A stretch of DNA of 64,000 nucleotides. Origin: Apostichopus japonicus (taxonomy: Eukaryota > Echinodermata > Holothuroidea > Aspidochirotida > Stichopodidae). The notes under the pieces were generated by a model. That model ran no database searches, was not told the origin of the DNA, and saw nothing but the letters and a program-made list of their open reading frames with translations. Below are positions 48,588 to 59,584 of this stretch, piece by piece. The position numbers and the translations under genes are program-made. The DNA is taken from assembly GCF_037975245.1 (NCBI RefSeq), contig NC_092580.1:979001-1043000 (forward strand). The letters run 5' to 3'. The first letter of the stretch is position 1; every line of letters starts with the position of its first letter.

Positions 48588-48924
48588 CTATGGCGGGCCA
48601 TCAGTCTCAAATCATTGGAGATCGACTTATACCGATTTAAATCGACATATACCAGTTTCATCGATTTAGCTCATTAACATATTCCAAATTAAATCGATGA
48701 TAAGTAAAATAAATCGATGATATGAAGAATGAAACTGGTATATGTCGATTTAAATCGATGATATGTAGAATGAAACTGGTATATGTCGATTTAAATCGAT
48801 AATATGTAGAATGAAACTGGTATAAGTCGAAGGAAACTGGTATATGTCGAAGGAAACTGGTATATGTCGATTTAAATCGGTATAAGTCGATCTCCAATGA
48901 TTTGAGACTGATGGCCCGCCATAG
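48588..48924. mobile_element. MITE / fold-back element, 337 bp
   Basis: About 70 bp at the left ('ctatggcgggccatcagtct', 'gatcgacttataccgattta') is repeated in inverted form at the right end, nearly perfectly. Between them are three direct copies of about 43 bp containing 'gaaactggtatatgtcg' and 'tttaaatcgat'. GCAG lies on both sides (48584-48587 and 48925-48928); depending on where the end is drawn, the duplication may be GGCAGC instead. No coding capacity. Confidence 0.85.
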
Positions 48925-49209
48925 GCAGCCAGCCAAAATGTTGGCAAGGTGTGCTTCAGGTCTGCTCAGGTAGAGGGGAGAAAGTTTAATAGGGTAGGTC
49001 AGTGGTATTGTTTGAGAGAGTTGGTAAAATAGGATTTAAAGGGGGAAAATAGGAATTATAGCCAGTGGTGTGGCCAGGATTCTGCTAACGGAGGGAGGGG
49101 GGGGGGGGTTATCCCTCATGGGCCCAAAATTGGTGGAATCTGAAAAATGGCCTGAAATTTGGTGGGCCATAAAGTTTTGTGGGCCCTACATTTTTAAGCT
49201 CGAAAAGGA

Positions 49210-49433
49210 ATGAGCTTCCGCACCATTGGTGCTCTAGTTTCTTCTTTCACCCTCTGTCTGTCTACATTGTTGGTTCTCTTTTCTTTCATCTTCCGCTGCA
49301 GTTTATTCTCCCAACAAAAGGTCGCTATAGAAAATTTAGGAGATACGGCTCAGTCCGAGTACAAGCATGGCTCATCTCTGAACACGGAGTCCAGTGGTAG
49401 CGATAGTTACAGGGACATTTTAACCAGTCATAA
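49210..49433 (+). CDS. Exon 1 of predicted single-pass membrane protein
   Basis: ATG at 49210 opens 74 codons plus two bases and ends at a GTAAGT donor (49434-49439). Residues about 8-30 are a hydrophobic stretch (LVSSFTLCLSTLLVLFSFIF) after a short basic start, fitting a signal anchor; the rest is polar and serine-rich ('NTESSGSDSYRDILTSH'). It is the first of six exons (50687-50771, 51773-51893, 53542-53600, 54362-54404, 56102-56166) whose phases all match. I do not recognise the family. The exon chain is a prediction; promoter and expression are unknown. Confidence 0.55.
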
Positions 49434-50686
49434 GTAAGTTTCACTCTCTAAACATGTTTTATTTTAAGCAAGGTTTTGTCAGCTGGCAACATATTATCTA
49501 TGTTTTATTCTTTTGTAAAACAATTCAAAAATAAGAAACTGACTGGGAAAAGTAAATGCAATGTATTGAGACAAGTTATTGGATAATCCCAAACCGAATG
49601 TTTACTTACCATAAATGTAACTGGTTGAAAGGTAACGCTGTATCTTGGTAACGATATTTTAAACTATCTCAAGTTGTAAAGGATTGGGAAGGTAAATAGA
49701 AGTCAATTTGGGGTGGGGGTGAGTGGAGGAGGGGTGGGCAGCTAAAACAAGCTGCTTAAACGATATGATTTTTAAATTTACACTCTAAACAGTTGACTGT
49801 ACTGAAAACTGCACAGTGCATTTTAAAGTAGACCACTATCTATTTCTTGCTGTAAAGCAGAACTGTTTGTAACCTTGTGTTGAGTTTGTTTTGATCTCAT
49901 CTCCCTTCATGTAATGAATAGGGAGATGAGATATTGTACTTCACTCCACATCAAAAATGTGAGTGAGTGAGTGTGCGTGTCCGTGTGTGCGTGAGTGAGT
50001 GAGCAAAATTAAGTATGTCGCAGACTCCTCCTAGACCCCAAGTCCTGTCGAGTTCAAACTTGGTGGGTGGGAGCCTGACCATGCTACAGGTAACTCATGC
50101 CTGCGCGATTGATGACGTCAAAGAGGTTGAAGGTCAAGAAATCTAAAAATTAGTTTTTAGCCATTTTCTGCATGCCAACTTGTTGGACAAAGGCATTAAA
50201 CCACATTATATGTAGAGAATGAAGAGACAAAGTTTAAAACAAGACAGATTTAGCTGTTTAGGCTTGTAGTTAACGGGTCAATTGAGTTAAAGTTAAAATT
50301 GGTCTAAATTGTGCAAAAGAGTGTGTCCTAGACTGTTAGTCCGATCAGGTTCAAACTTGGTGGGTAGGTGCCTGACCATGTACTGTAAACTTGATCTTTG
50401 GTGATTGTCTAAATGTCATAGGTGAAAGGTCAAATACCCAGAAAGTGTAGCCATTTTCTGCTTGTCAGCATGTTGGAAAAAGTCATTAAACCACAGATAT
50501 GTTGACTATAATGAGACAAATTTTAAATTAGAACTTATGCAGTTGTTTAGGGTCAAGGTCAAAGTTCATTGTAGATCCATTCCATCATAAAAGAGATGAG
50601 TACCATAGATTGCCATCTTGTCTTATGTTTTAATCTTAATAGATGCTAAGATCCCATAACAAGGGAGTTTATTAGGCAAGTTTCAG
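49434..50686 (+). other. Intron 1, with a dispersed repeat
   Basis: Contains (near 49920-50640) a repeat-like block opening 'gggagatgagatattg', a 'gagtgagtg' run, and two diverged copies of 'gttcaaacttggtgggt.gg' + 'gcctgaccatg' at about 50052 and 50350. 'aggtcaa' motifs recur there. Outside it nothing was recognised. Confidence 0.45.
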
Positions 50687-50771
50687 GAGAGATATGATTG
50701 ATAAAGATGGCTACCTTCAAGGTATGCAAGGAATTAAGATGACTAATGAAGCAATCCATGGCAGAATGAAG
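50687..50771 (+). CDS. Exon 2 of the predicted membrane protein
   Basis: Acceptor 'gcaagtttcag', then one base completing the lysine codon split by intron 1, then 28 codons (RDMIDKDGYLQGMQG, IKMTNEAIHGRMK), and a GTGAGA donor in phase 0. Using the AG six bases before 'caag' (50676) instead gives an early stop, so 50687 is preferred. Confidence 0.5.
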
Positions 50772-51242
50772 GTGAGATGACAAAACTATTAATTAATGGA
50801 TCATTCAACTGTCAATTTGAGTATAGTTTCATTACTTTAATGTATGTTTAATTGCTTTGTTCAAGGGCTGTCCTAACATGTTAGTGTTTGATATCATGAG
50901 ATGCAAGGTTAAATTGCTACTAACATGCAACATCATGTAACATGTTGAAAATTTCAAGTTTCAGTGCTTACACTACATTTCATGTTTAATAGAATGTTGA
51001 GTGAAACTACCCACTGCTCCAGCTCATTCATTGGCGCTTAAATTTCAACTCCTACCCAGATCCCAACGAAAAGAGTAAGTGACGTCTGCTCTGTAACGCG
51101 ACAATAGCATAAGAGACGGTGGTATGAACAGACCTTATGGGGAAAAATTTAACACGTCATTTAACGAAAGTGAAAATACAGTATTCCCCATCTTGGTGGG
51201 GTGGAATTCATTTCCCCCGTGGGTTGTATAACAAAAGAGAAA

Positions 51243-51335
51243 TCTGTAAGCAACGATGATTATTAATGCATCTTTGCGTGATTGATTACTAATCCATCTT
51301 TGCGTGATTGATTATTAATCCATATTTGCATGATT
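51243..51335. repeat. 33-bp tandem repeat, about three copies
   Basis: 'gattattaatccatctttgc' plus 'gtgattgatta' is repeated with small changes; a further copy sits at 51722-51760 directly before exon 3. The two sites bracket the fold-back at 51353-51500. Confidence 0.75.
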
Positions 51336-51352
51336 GATTATTATACAAATAT

Positions 51353-51500
51353 TGAATGGTTATGAGTGCAATAGTGCAAATATTTCATGAGTTGAAAGAT
51401 GGAATGTTCCATTCAACGGGCGCAGCAGAGTTGAATGGAACAAATTACATCTTTCAACGAATGAAATATTTGCACTATTGCACGAATGGAAACCATTCAT
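51353..51500. repeat. Fold-back (inverted repeat) of about 65-bp arms
   Basis: Left arm 'gaatggttatgagtgcaata' to 'ttccattcaac' (about 51353-51416) pairs with right arm 'gttgaatggaac' to 'gaatggaaaccattc' (about 51430-51500), roughly 85% by eye, around a loop of about 14 bases. MITE-like; lies in intron 2. Confidence 0.75.
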
Positions 51501-51772
51501 TATTTGTTTTATGCAACATATTATATTAAGACGGGTAAAATGCACTCATGCAACCGATTGTTTTGAACAGACAGGTTTCTCTGCTCTCTTACCATTGAAA
51601 AAGTGCTACCAAAAAAGTATAACTCATGGTTCTATTTCATAGAGTGGAATAGAGCGGATTTTGCATGCAATCAACAAGCAATTGACCAATCAAATGACCA
51701 GACTACAATTAGGTGTTGTATAATAATCCATATTTGCATGATTGATTATTAATCCATCTTCTTTCTGCTTAG

Positions 51773-51893
51773 ACGTTGAAGGACAGCGTAGTAAAATCAG
51801 AGGATTCCGTGAAGAGACTGTTAGCAGAGATCAAGATGTTAGGTCAAAGGGTCGTTCAGTCTCATAAAGCCATACAGAAGGAGGAAGAGCCAG
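51773..51893 (+). CDS. Exon 3 of the predicted membrane protein
   Basis: Acceptor 'ctttctgcttag', 40 codons plus one base, donor GTACAT. It reads 'TLKDSVVKSEDSVKRLLAE', 'IKMLGQRVVQSHKAIQKEEEP', highly charged with leucine/valine/isoleucine at coiled-coil-like spacing. Of the six exons this has the clearest coding look and borders. Confidence 0.6.
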
Positions 51894-53541
51894 GTACATT
51901 TTCAAGTTTCTTCCTTTTGGGTTTGGTACGTTGAGAGTACAAGATGGATATGATGCTCGCATTGTATAAAATTATTGGTAGCAGTATGCTGGAGACAGTG
52001 GGTTGTAGGACTATTGTTTGCGAGCGGGTCACAGATATGGTCATGTGCGAAGAAAGTTGGAATGAATTTCAAAACTAACCAATGAGTCGGTCTTGCGTAC
52101 AAAGATTTACTTCGCTGCTAAATAAACCCGAGCGCGTTTAACAGGATCATGTCAAGCATAAATCAGGGACGTTTAAATTTGGTGAAAATGTTCTATTTAT
52201 GGTAGTTCACAAGCGAGAATGTTACCTAACTTATATGGAATTGATGCCAAGTTTTTGTATTGAATGAGTGCAGTTGTTAAATTTTTTGTCTCCGCCATCC
52301 CCACCCCACCCCCGGAAAGAAGTATCCCTAACCATGATGGAATATCACTTAGTACTATTCAGTCTTACCGAAGGCGATGGAGTACAACAGAGTTGAGGAG
52401 AGTGGAATTTTCCGAAGGTTAAAGTGTCACTGTTCCCCTGACCAACACGGGAATGATGCTAACTTTGTTAATTTAGGCGAGGATAACAGCTAGGTACTTG
52501 ACTCCATAAAGAACTCTGACATGTGGGTGTATAGAACAGAAAAATATATTGATACAATTACCGACTGAAACACCCGTTCATATAGAACGCGGACATGTGG
52601 GTGTATAGAACAGAAAAATATAGTGATACAATTACCGACTGAAACACCCGTTCATATAGAACTCGAACATGTGGGTGTATAGAACAGAAAAATATAGTGA
52701 TACAATTACTGACTGAAACACCCCTTCATGAAATTACACCCTTCATATAAATCACAAATTAGGGAATGATTGAATTATAGCATTAGGAAATTCTAGAAAT
52801 TAAGAAACTTGATCTCTTTTCACATCTTCAAATGACAATTTCAATCCAAAAGTTTGGTAACCTTCAGGTCGCTGTCACTGTTTCACCAGCTCCCGTCTTT
52901 TGGGCTACTTTCTCTTTAGGCCAGCACCCCTTGTCTCTCTTGCTCCGCTGATTGTCGAGAACTGCAGGGTACAAAATACGTTAACTAGTATTTTGTCTAA
53001 ATACATGCTCTGGAATTATCCCGAGGGCATTTGTAAGACGAACCCTAACCACAGTGAACCTTCCTGCAGATGTGAATTTCCCTTTGGGATATTGAAAACG
53101 CATAACACATAACAACATAAATAATTACATAAACCCACCACCAAGTCCTAAATTATCACAAGGCTCCCAATTCTATAATGCCCCCACTAACTGCTCCAAT
53201 ACAACACTTACTATATGCATACTATCTCTACCCCTAGGGCAGCTTCAATGGCCAGGATTATTCTAGAACATAATCTCTGTATCTGAAATATCATGCCATA
53301 CCCCAAGACACAATGCTCCTCTCTAAAGTGATCCCTGATTGCATAATCTTGTAACACATATTACTAAGTATTATTGACATATCCCCTAGGCTAGAGCCAA
53401 AGTTGCCTAGGTCGGGATACAAACCCCCACAACAACAGTGACACTTCAATAAACAAAATGTCACTGTTCACCTGTCCCCACATGTTCTTAACAAGGATAA
53501 ATAATGTGACTTACTTCACTGGGCTTTGACTTGCTCTCCAG
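51894..53541 (+). other. Intron 3 of the predicted gene
   Basis: Holds a 74-bp tandem repeat (own entry) and otherwise ordinary AT-rich DNA. Small ORFs on both strands have no support. Confidence 0.4.
52508..52728. repeat. 74-bp tandem repeat, three copies
   Basis: 'acatgtgggtgtatagaaca', then 'gaaaaatata.tgatacaatta', then 'gactgaaacacccgttcat' occurs three times with starts at 52519, 52593 and 52667. The copies differ at only a few bases. Confidence 0.93.
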
Positions 53542-53600
53542 GTACAGACTGGCACCACGATACATCCACACAGAACCGGTTACTGGTCAAATTAACTCAG
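53542..53600 (+). CDS. Exon 4 of the predicted membrane protein
   Basis: Acceptor 'ttgctctccag'; the split glycine codon from exon 3 is completed and 19 codons follow (TDWHHDTSTQNRLLVKLTQ) to a GTGGTG donor in phase 0. Short, but the phase matches both neighbours. Confidence 0.45.
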
Positions 53601-54361
53601 GTGGTGACAATAAGTAATATATGTTTTTTTGCATATAAAATGTTGGCCTCGCAGGCTAAGCTTCAAGCATCTCAACAAGCCTGAATACAACTTAGTGCCC
53701 TCACAGGGTCTTACCACAACAGCAATAATAACCAACACACCACGCCCACAAATGACACAGCCAGTCTTGTACAACTGTACCTTTCAAACCCTGGGAGTCA
53801 AGTGAGGAATATTCTCCAACTCTGAAATGAATGCATACCATGTACTGCTCAAAACAATACATAACACAAAACAAGACACAAACAAGACAAATATACAGGA
53901 CACAAAGGGATAAAGCTACTATCTTCAAGTCAGGTACAATCTAGCTTGTGCCATTCAGAGTCACTCAAGTGATACATAAGGCAATACATAACATAAAGAA
54001 TACATCAAGTTTATGTACTTCGTCCTCAGATTTAGTGTAAAGTATTTTTTTGGGGTGAATATTGTAAGGATAACAAGCTCGTTCCTTTTTTCCTAGAACT
54101 GAATAAGTATTCACGCAAAGCAAATTGCTCTTTTACCCATCATCAAAGTAGCTGTGCAGTTACTAGTGTATTGGAAACAATATTATACCTGCCATAAGTT
54201 TTGCCATATGGTACTGTGCATTATTTTTTTTTTGGGGGGGGGGGTTTCCCTTAAATTGTATGCGCATTGTGTCACGTTTGTTTTGACAAATAAGGCTTTG
54301 TTCTGTGCAGTGATAATCTTTCCCTATAATCCCAGAGATATAAATATAAATATATTTAGAG

Positions 54362-54404
54362 GAAACTCTTGAAAAAGTTTGTAACAAAATTAACGCCGAG
54401 TCAG
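54362..54404 (+). CDS. Exon 5 of the predicted membrane protein
   Basis: Acceptor 'atatatttagag', 14 codons plus one base (ETLEKVCNKINAES), donor GTCAGA. It continues the charged, coiled-coil-like character of exons 3-4. Confidence 0.42.
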
Positions 54405-56101
54405 GTCAGATCTTTCTGGAAACCCTACACGTAATGAGACTAGGAGAGAATTGGTCTGGGAGGATGGGAGGGGGGGGCGGGTTTTAGTGGAATATTTAGG
54501 AACATTGCAGTTATTGTGTGTTGTTCTCCATCTCAATTAAAGACCTGTTATTTATGTGTAAATTAACACCTAGTTACTTAGTATTTTGCTGTTTGGATGC
54601 AGCCAGGGGTGGGACCTAGATTCCCCATCTCTTAGATTTTGTCTGTAACCCCACCAAAACACATATCCAGTACCACTAAACCCACTCCGAACTCTGTTGC
54701 TCCATTTACCCGAGCAAATCTTGCTATGAAATTGACTGACTTGCTACACAAATGCAAAGATATTGGGCATTTTTTTTTTCCATTAACAGAAACTCTAGTG
54801 TTATCATCAATATAATGATAAACAAAATGGAGAAACTTTCAGCACATGTATTCAAAATAGTAAACACTTACTTATTGCCTCCACTCCACCCTCCAGTTTA
54901 ATATTCTGGCTTTGCTTTCTGATTATGTGCAGGTTTGAGATGTAGTACATTTCTCCGTCCGTGTTATTGTCAGATAATGAAATGAGAATAAGAATTAATA
55001 AAATTGTAAAAGAAAGTTTCCTTCCTCGACAGCATGACTTCATATCCGTCACTTCTTCAGTATCTACCTAAATGACAAATGTAGGCTGAATTTTAGACAC
55101 AATAATGTCGTAGTCCACCAGAACAAGGTTAATTGCTGATCCAGTTCCAAGCTATTTACCGTTAAAATATGCTAAACCTCCGGTATGTTCCTTTAAAGGC
55201 TAACTTGATGATGTTATCAGCTCTTCTAGAACAGGCTTTAATGTTAATGTTAACCCATTGCTTTACATTCTAATAACTCACTCAACCAAAGCATGTTCCT
55301 TAAACTTGATATTAAAACAACAACACCCTTGCACCCATTGAAAGAAAATTAGACACCATCTATCCAAAAGTTGACAAATTTGTACTACCACTGTAAACAT
55401 GTCATTTGAGACAGGTAAATATCTTTTTTGTGATTTTGTGCTGGATCTGAGGAACTCAGCTAAATGGTTAAAGTATTAGACTAAATAGTCTTGTCACTCT
55501 AAACCGATGAACCTCGGCAAATTAATGGGTCGTTCCCTTACAAATTAAAAGTGGCAAAAAAAATCCAGCCTGGCCTAATAACGCTGTTTTTCAACCGTTC
55601 ACAACAAATTAACTGAGGTTTGTTAAGCTTTGTTTCTAAAGTCATCTTTTTTATGAATTTTTCCTTCATGTCTTTCCATTGTAATATAGCTTGTAAATCT
55701 ATTGCAATCAAAAAATTTTACATTTTTTTTTACATTTTATAATAATATTCTGTAACTACTGTAGTTGATACAACAATACTAGACATTTCACTAGTAGATG
55801 GGTTATAAATAAAATTTAAAAAAATTGACATTTCTGACATTACATAAGTTAGGGAAATCATTAAATGTTCTTAGATCTCTGTCTGTGGCTCTGACTCCCT
55901 CCCACCAAGAAAGTGTTAATCCCCCACCCCCTCCTATCACCCAAAGCAATCCGTTTTTGCCCTTAAAATTATTGGCTATCGTTGACTCATTTGAGTCTTC
56001 AAATGTAACATGCATGATCTACACTTTATGCAGAGTTCTTACGTCTACATGGCTTGTGTATTCCTATCTAGTAATTTTCTTTCATACTCTTTTATCGACA
56101 G
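54405..56101 (+). other. Intron 5 of the predicted gene
   Basis: G-run near 54469, AT-rich DNA elsewhere; no further exon or repeat recognised. Intron 4 (53601-54361) is likewise plain apart from a T/G-run near 54222-54243. Confidence 0.35.
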
Positions 56102-56166
56102 AACCACCTATGGTGTCCAACATGGAACAGCTCCCAGAGAGACCTCCAGAAGACTTAAATTTGTAA
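56102..56166 (+). CDS. Exon 6 of the predicted membrane protein, first stop
   Basis: Acceptor 'ttttatcgacag'; completes a glutamate codon and adds 'PPMVSNMEQLPERPPEDLNL' before TAA at 56164-56166. Total predicted length is about 196 residues. The same frame keeps acidic, coding-like sequence after the stop (see next entry), so this may not be the true end. Confidence 0.48.
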
Positions 56167-56655
56167 GAGACTTGGGAAGATGACGAAACATCAGACAGAG
56201 ACAATCAATTGGAATCCCAAGCCCCTGTAGCCGATTCAGATCCCTACTCTAGTCTCATTATGGACATGAAAGCCTCCATCTTACCTCCGAGTTAAGTACA
56301 GTCTAACTTATACCAGATCAGGAAAGGCTTACAAGACGATAACCTCCTGAAGGCAGAAGAAGACAGAAAAGTTTGTTCCAATTCTGGTAGCGACGTGCCG
56401 AACGCTTCATCAATCCAAAATGACAAGCTGATGGAAGTTTCCCCCGAAGGGATTAGAAATGGGACTAAAGTTGAAGAAGAATCGGAAAGTGATTCGATCC
56501 AGCTACCAGATAGTCCTGCCGGTCTCAAACTTTCAGGATCACAAACTTTTGAGCCACCGATGTTGCAGCTTCTTAAAAGATATATTTATTATTATTATTT
56601 GTTTCATCACATAGTATTACAAGGTGAACAAGACAATATAAGTACAAATAAGTAA
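56167..56655 (+). pseudogene. Coding-like extension of exon 6 past in-frame stops
   Basis: In the exon-6 frame the sequence continues 'ETWEDDETSDRDNQLESQAP', 'DPYSSLIMDMKASILPPS', TAA (56293-56295), then an open frame to 56655 with 'YQIRKGLQDDNLLKAEEDRK', 'DVPNASSIQNDKLMEVSPEG' and 'VEEESESDSIQLPDSPAGL'. The acidic, serine-rich composition is unlike neighbouring non-coding DNA. From about 56575 it passes into AT-rich repeat-like DNA ('tattattattatttg'). Splicing out 56163-56301 (GTAAGA to CAG) removes both stops but leaves the wrong frame. A decayed 3' exon, an assembly error or readthrough are possible. Confidence 0.4.
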
Positions 56656-56734
56656 AAAATGTGAAGGAAGTCAACTAAGAAACCCTTTTGGGCTTAATCG
56701 AATTGAGTACTCCCTATCTATATGTACATGTATA

Positions 56735-56780
<46 letters not shown>

Positions 56781-57830
56781 TATGTATAAACTGTATATAT
56801 ATGTAAGCTTTTCTACTTCTTTATTTTGTATCACCATGTGTGTAAATATTGAAGCACTAAGATATGCAGTTTTTTCCTTGAAATAGCAAGAGATATAATA
56901 GAGAACACTGTTATGAAAGCTGTACTTAAAACACCTGAAAAACTGCTCTCCTAAATTTTAAGGAATAGTTTGGCAGAATTTTTTTCTGGGGAACTCTACC
57001 TTTATTTCATGCATAGTCTTGAATACTTCTGCAATACCATAAGACCATCTCTGCCCTGCACCTAAAAATACTGGGTTTTTTATTCTCTCTTGCATGTTTT
57101 CAAAAGTGCCCTTCTCAAGGGTATCATGTTGAAAATTTTCTCATATTTACAGATGGAAATTATGAAGTTATGTCAATTGAGGTCATCAGCGGCCAAAATA
57201 CAAAAACCTTGTAGTCTAGTTTAGTGAATATCTGTAGCATCGGTAAAATGTCATAATTAGGTGGTAGGTCCCCCTCACTGAGCATTACACTTTGAGCAGT
57301 TCTGTTAAGATGTCAAATGTAAATTGGAGTCATCAGCTGCCAAAAGCCTGAAATCCTTGTCGACATCAAAATCAAAGCTGCGATTATCCTCATGCTCAGA
57401 AATGTACAAGAACTGAATGTTCTATGAAGAGGTCAAAGGTCACTTAGGGTCAAATTCTGACCACCTTGATCAGGCGCGTATCCAGGGGGGGCGCGCGTAT
57501 CTAGGGGGGCGTTGGGGGCGTGCGCCCCCCAGGTAAGAAATAGAGGAGAGAAAAAAAGAGAGAAGAAAAAAGGGGAAAAAGAGGGGAAAGAAGGGGAGGA
57601 AGGAAGGGAAAAGAAAAAGAAGAAATAGAGGAAAAGGAGAAAAGGAGGGAGTAGAAAAAACGGCAAGCAACTGGGAAGAGAAAAAAGAACAGTGACATAA
57701 TTACAGGGCTGATCCCTATTATACACATAGGGTAGCCAGTGACGGATCGATGATTTTGGAATGGGTGTGCGCCTCACCCTACCCCTTCCACCGACAACTC
57801 CATTTTGACGTTTTCATATTTCCTCTCTAA
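56656..57830. other. Stretch with repeat debris, no gene
   Basis: Includes (TA)n at 56738-56790, a 'ggcgcgtatccaggggg' hAT-like terminus at 57473 followed by a second similar one at 57494, a purine-rich run (57538-57690), and another hAT-like start 'cagtgacggatcgatg' at 57738. No matching opposite ends were found. Confidence 0.5.
57430..57442 (+). promoter_or_regulatory. Perfect DR1 nuclear-receptor-type site
   Basis: AGGTCA-A-AGGTCA, the consensus direct repeat with one-base spacer, followed by 'cttagggtca'. Resembles the motif at 47880; both may come from the same repeat family. Confidence 0.4.
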
Positions 57831-58090
<260 letters not shown>

Positions 58091-58111
58091 AACAATTGTA
58101 CAATTGTGCTA

Positions 58112-58205
58112 TGAAACCAACTGTGGCTGGTCTCGAACTCGACCGAGTCGTCGGGAACATGATGCATTTTCAGTATTAGACCAGGATCTATATGCGAACT
58201 GCACT
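58112..58205 (-). repeat. Possible tRNA-derived SINE remnant
   Basis: Minus strand contains 'gagttcgagaccagcc' (B box GGTTCGANNCC with one change) preceded at tRNA-like distance by 'tctagtgcagttcgc', a poor A box. It is adjacent to the TA microsatellite, which may be its tail. Weak. Confidence 0.3.
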
Positions 58206-58446
58206 AGACATATGTCCTTCGATGCAACACTGCCATCCAGAGATAAAATGTTATACTCCGACCTGAATGCTAATTGTTACCCTAAACCTCGTACCGTAAC
58301 TCATACAATGAATCTAAAAATAAATTCTGCATGTGATTAGAGAATTGAGCACTTCTCCTGTGAATATCATGTAGTGCATGGGGGGGGGGGGGGGGGACAG
58401 GCGGACGCACCTATCACTTCTTGAGATTGTTCCAATCTGCGTGAAA

Positions 58447-58961
58447 ATTTCACTTAAGTGGAAATGCCTCCCACTTAAGTGGAATTGTATTTCACTTTAG
58501 TGGAAATACATTCCACTTAAGTGGAATTGTAATTTACTTAAGTGGAATACATTTCCACTTTAGTGGAATAACATTTCACTTAAGCTAAATAGTCCATCTA
58601 TTTCACTTAAGTGGAATACAATTCCACTCAAGTGAAATGCTTTTCCACTTAAGCGAAATACAATTCCAGTTGAGTGGAATGCATTTCCACTTAAGTGGAA
58701 TTGTATTCCACTTAAGTGGAATACAATTTCATTTAAGTGGAATAATATCTTTTGGGCGTCAATTTCACTTATGTGGAATTCTATTCTGCTTAAAAATACA
58801 ATTCCACTTAAGTGGAATGCATTTCCACTTAAGTGGAATTGTATTCTACTTAAGTGGAATACAATTACACTTTAGTGGAATAATATCTTTTGGGCGTCAA
58901 TTTCACTTAAGTGGAATTCTATTCTGCTTAAGTAAAATACAATTCCACTTAAGTGGAAATG
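58447..58961. repeat. Palindrome array 1 (TTCCACTTAAGTGGAA)
   Basis: About 23 copies of a 16-bp perfect or near-perfect palindrome, spaced about 21-25 bp by AT-rich linkers such as 'ttgta' and 'tacaa'. Variants include 'ctttag' and 'ctcaag' centres. A larger block with 'atatcttttgggcgtcaat' occurs twice (58745 and 58882, 137 bp apart). Every unit can form its own hairpin or pair with any other unit. Confidence 0.93.
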
Positions 58962-59070
58962 TTGATATGTGGCTTATATATAAATACAATTTAGGGTAAT
59001 GTTCGTCGTAACGCATTCAATTGCTCATCACATATGATGATGTAGTCGATCCTCGTTGCACGTGTACATT

Positions 59071-59388
59071 ATGGCTATGGCTAATCATTCACATCTAACA
59101 TTGCTGGAATGCGATCAAATAATTGTTGTTGTTACAGACACAATTCGAAGTGTTGTTTTCTCACTTGCACAGGGGAACAATCAGTATGATGCACAACAGA
59201 GGCGGCTTACATCTTGTTTAAGTAACATAGGCAGAATTCGTAACTTTTTAGATAGTGAAACTTTTGACGAAGTAAAAGATTCCATCCAAAATAAAAAAAA
59301 AGTAATACGTTCTCTAGCCCTTGTCAATGCGTTTTCGGCTGTAGCTCCAACCACTTGTAATGTATTTGCCATGGCTTTATTTTGGTAA
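59071..59388 (+). CDS. Unknown 105-codon ORF between palindrome arrays
   Basis: ATG at 59071 (MAMANHSHLTLLECDQ), then 'VVVTDTIRSVVFSLAQGNNQ', 'QQRRLTSCLSNIGRIRNFL', 'DEVKDSIQNKKKVIRSLAL' and a hydrophobic end 'VNAFSAVAPTTCNVFAMALF', TAA. The composition is balanced and not low complexity, predicted mainly helical, but no domain is recognised. It sits in the middle of the unique DNA between two arrays of the same palindrome, so it could be a gene carried by a composite element. It could equally be chance. Confidence 0.3.
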   Translation: MAMANHSHLTLLECDQIIVVVTDTIRSVVFSLAQGNNQYDAQQRRLTSCLSNIGRIRNFLDSETFDEVKDSIQNKKKVIRSLALVNAFSAVAPTTCNVFAMALFW

Positions 59389-59584
59389 TCGTATTCGTCA
59401 GGTACCAGGTCAGGTACGTACGTACTCACCTTGCACAAATGTTAAGTGCTAGCTGGATCCAGATGGACAGCCGATATTCATTGTGCACATATCGACACCA
59501 CGTACGTACACGTATCGCGGCAAGTTGTTTATAATGGCGCGCAAAGGCATGGGCAAAGTTTGGCGTTGAATGAACTAGCCAATC

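Noticed and set aside
48658-48947. Minus-strand ORFs with YTSFILHIIDLNRHIPVSF repeats
   Set aside because: Translations of the internal repeats and arms of the 48588-48924 MITE.
56163-56301. Short intron removing both in-frame stops of exon 6
   Set aside because: GTAAGA and CAG borders exist, but the 139-nt removal leads into a frame that stops after about 15 codons.
57433-57777. Phenylalanine/serine/leucine-rich minus-strand ORFs
   Set aside because: Translation of a purine-rich simple-sequence run.
58637-58999. 120-codon ORF with HLSGIQFHLSGI repeats
   Set aside because: Translation of palindrome array 1; the frame follows the repeat spacing and is lost in array 2.
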